Origin: Thiosulfatimonas sediminis | Lineage (GTDB): Bacteria > Pseudomonadota > Gammaproteobacteria > Thiomicrospirales > Thiomicrospiraceae | Assembly: GCF_011398355.1 (NCBI RefSeq) | Contig: NZ_AP021889.1 | Span: 992,001 to 1,056,000, forward strand | Direction: 5' to 3' | Length of the DNA stretch: 64,000 nt | Shown here: positions 62,386 through 64,000 of the stretch, piece by piece | Position numbering within the stretch: the stretch's first letter is position 1 | Layout: each line of letters starts with the position of its first letter | The notes under the pieces: generated by a model | What the model saw: only the letters and a program-made list of their open reading frames with translations | What the model was told of the DNA's origin: nothing | The model's database searches: none | Made by a program: the position numbers and the translations under genes

Positions 62386-62973
62386 ATGAATATCGTAACG
62401 AATTGTTTTATCCGGCCTTTAGTTTCGCAAGAGACCTGTGGTGATTTTATGAAAATGTTGCCCGGTAAGCGGCGTATTCATTTTATTGTGGGTGATGTTT
62501 CAGGGCATGGCTCACCGCTTGTCTATGCGATTGCGCGTGAAGTTGAACAGTGTTTTGAGCAGTGTTATCGGCAGCCGTTAGCGCAACAATACGCGCAGAT
62601 TGCGGAATTGGGTTCAGTGGCTAAGTATGGGATGACGTTGTGTTTGGGTTTTTTCGATCTTGAGCGCCAAGCGCTATTTTATCTGGCGGTCGGTAATTTG
62701 AGGTTATGTCGATTAAACGAGCAGCAAAAAATAGATTTACCTGTTACAGAAGGGGTGGTTGGTATTTTTGTACCGAGTGAGATCCAAGAGCAGATTTTGC
62801 CTTTGCAAGCGGGGGATCGAGTTTTGGTGACTTCCGATGGTGTATCGCAACAGGCGTTGTCGCTGTTCACGGCAGAGCAGTCTGTCGAAACATTGAAAAC
62901 ACAATTTTTAGACGATTCAATCACTAAACAGGATGACGCGATTTGCGTCTGTTTTGATATTGTTTTTGAGTAA
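62386..62973 (+). CDS. RsbX-like PP2C-type serine phosphatase
   Basis: A 195-residue single-domain phosphatase of the SpoIIE/RsbX type: GDVSGHGSPLVYAIAREVE (metal-binding Asp and Gly), FYLAVGNLRLCRL, GDRVLVTSDGVSQ and KQDDAICVCF. The small size and lack of receiver or sensor domains resemble Bacillus RsbX, which dephosphorylates STAS-containing partners. A STAS protein is encoded at 36262 in this window, but no link is shown. It is convergent with a chemoreceptor gene. AAGGG lies upstream of the ATG. Confidence 0.82.
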   Translation: MNIVTNCFIRPLVSQETCGDFMKMLPGKRRIHFIVGDVSGHGSPLVYAIAREVEQCFEQCYRQPLAQQYAQIAELGSVAKYGMTLCLGFFDLERQALFYLAVGNLRLCRLNEQQKIDLPVTEGVVGIFVPSEIQEQILPLQAGDRVLVTSDGVSQQALSLFTAEQSVETLKTQFLDDSITKQDDAICVCFDIVFE

Positions 62974-62990
62974 GGTTGTAAACCAATCAT

Positions 62991-63017
62991 AAAAATCCGC
63001 ATAGAGCGCGGATTTTT
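62991..63017. terminator. Bidirectional terminator
   Basis: AAAAATCCGC and GCGGATTTTT form a 10-bp stem with a 7-base loop and T-runs on both strands, between convergent genes. Confidence 0.9.
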
Positions 63018-63051
63018 ACATCTGTTTCGAATAGTAAAGCGTTAGTCGAAA

Positions 63052-64000
63052 TTAATTTTTTGAAAAGGTAAAGTAGTTTACGTCTTCAGCTAAATCTCGC
63101 GCTTGATAGGAAATCTCGTTCGCCGATTGGGTGTTTTCTGCAACTAAACTAAGGTTTTGTTGCATGACGTTCTGAACATCACTGACCCCTTGGTAGGCTT
63201 TTTCGGTTTCAATCGCTTGCGAGTTGGCGGATTCAGAGATGCTTTCGATTTTTTCGCCGACCGAGTCAATCAGTTTACTGATTTCGTTGAGCATCTCACC
63301 AGACGCATGGGCTAATTTACTGCCTTGGTCAACACGCTGCGTAGTTTCATCAATGAGCGTGCGAATCTCTTTGGCTGCATCCGCAGATTTTTGCGCTAGG
63401 GCGCGCACTTCGCCGGCAACGACAGCAAAACCGCGACCATGTTCTCCAGCACGTGCTGCTTCAACCGCGGCGTTTAACGCCAAAAGGTTGGTTTGGAAAG
63501 CGATGCTGTCTATCAAGGTGACAATCTCGGTGATTTTATTACTGGATTCTTGGATGCTGGCCATGGCGGCAACCGTTTCGCTCATTACTTGCACCCCTTG
63601 ACTGGTGCGCGATTGCACTTCTTTAGTCGTGGTGGCGGTGTTTCTGGCTTCATGAGAGCCTGAACGGATCATGGTTGTCGCTGTCTTGAGGGTTGAAAAG
63701 GCATTTTCTAATTGACTTGAGCTGAATTGAACTTGTTGATCAAGGCTTTCAGAGCCACTCGCAATAATGTTGGATTGTTGTAAAAAGTTTTGTGCACTGG
63801 TGCTCACTTTCGAAATAACATGGCTCAATTTTTGTCCCATGCTTTGCAAGCTTTTGCTGAGCATTTCGATATTATTGTCATAAAGCGACGGTGTGTCGGA
63901 TTTATGCGAGCGCATTTGCGCGGACAGATCGCCGGAGGCCATGCGGTCAATGACTTCGGTGGCATCGTGAATAACTTGGTCGAGCATTTTTGTATTTGGA
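63052..64000 (-). CDS. Methyl-accepting chemotaxis protein, 5' end outside the window
   Basis: This is the C-terminal part of a chemoreceptor. A HAMP-like start (residues [14 protein letters not shown]) is followed by the long signalling coiled coil with the conserved tip [21 protein letters not shown] and [20 protein letters not shown]. It ends FTFSKN with no CheR-tether pentapeptide. An ATG at 63987 is in frame, but the frame stays open to the window edge (codons for P-N-T-K precede it), so the true start and sensor domain lie beyond 64000. Confidence 0.93.
   Translation of the reverse strand, partial: PNTKMLDQVIHDATEVIDRMASGDLSAQMRSHKSDTPSLYDNNIEMLSKSLQSMGQKLSHVISKVSTSAQNFLQQSNIIASGSESLDQQVQFSSSQLENAFSTLKTATTMIRSGSHEARNTATTTKEVQSRTSQGVQVMSETVAAMASIQESSNKITEIVTLIDSIAFQTNLLALNAAVEAARAGEHGRGFAVVAGEVRALAQKSADAAKEIRTLIDETTQRVDQGSKLAHASGEMLNEISKLIDSVGEKIESISESANSQAIETEKAYQGVSDVQNVMQQNLSLVAENTQSANEISYQARDLAEDVNYFTFSKN

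Overview
The window looks like the chromosome of a motile gammaproteobacterium. The lateral (polar-type) flagellar gene order, the FleQ/FleSR regulators, CheZ, and the ftsK-lolA-rarA-crcB-serS neighbourhood all fit. Gene order and protein style recall the sulfur-oxidising Thiomicrospira/Hydrogenovibrio/Thiomicrorhabdus group, but that placement is an impression; no search was run.

Layout. (1) 1-5.3 kb: filament genes (flagellin, two FlaG proteins, FliD cap, FliS chaperone, a FliT-like protein). (2) 5.6-9.3 kb: the regulators fleQ, fleS and fleR. (3) 9.4-31.6 kb: one long co-oriented series fliEFGHIJ, fliK, a chemoreceptor-like gene, motAB, fliLMNOPQR, flhB, flhA, flhF, flhG, fliA. (4) 31.6-42.6 kb: chemotaxis genes cheY, cheZ, cheA, cheW, cheR, cheB and an mcp on the plus strand, facing a minus-strand group (a second FliK-like protein, CheW, CheY, a STAS protein and an FlhB C-terminal paralogue). 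(5) 42.7-53.2 kb: housekeeping genes (NIF3-like, FKBP isomerase, trxB, ftsK, lolA, rarA, crcB, serS, an alkylguanine methyltransferase) plus a candidate structured small RNA. (6) 53.3-58.25 kb: a 4.9-kb integrative element in the 3' end of tRNA-Ser, with a tyrosine integrase, a Fic protein, an unrecognised 327-residue protein, several repeat arrays and remnants resembling P4-type satellites. (7) 58.4-61.3 kb: a BaeSR-like two-component system with a Spy/CpxP-like periplasmic protein. (8) 61.4-64 kb: four tRNA genes, an RsbX-like phosphatase and the 3' part of another chemoreceptor.

How the genes work together. FleQ and FleR are sigma-54 activators, and GG-N10-GC (-24/-12) promoters can be read upstream of fliD, fliE, fliK, flhA, cheA and an mcp. 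That gives a coherent class II/III flagellar regulon driven from within the window. FlhF and FlhG set flagellar number and position, FliA is the late sigma factor, and the Che proteins control the FliM/FliN switch and the MotAB stators. Rod, hook and ring genes (flg series) are not in this window.

The most unusual points are three EF-hand-like acidic repeats in the CheA linker, a near-perfect 3.5-copy 123-bp repeat in fliK, a short FleQ lacking its N-terminal domain and residues linked to c-di-GMP binding, a sensorless receptor inside the flagellar operon, a structured intergenic RNA, and the tRNA-Ser element whose fic gene is bracketed by 133-bp direct repeats and preceded by eight perfect 10-bp repeats and a 20-bp palindrome.
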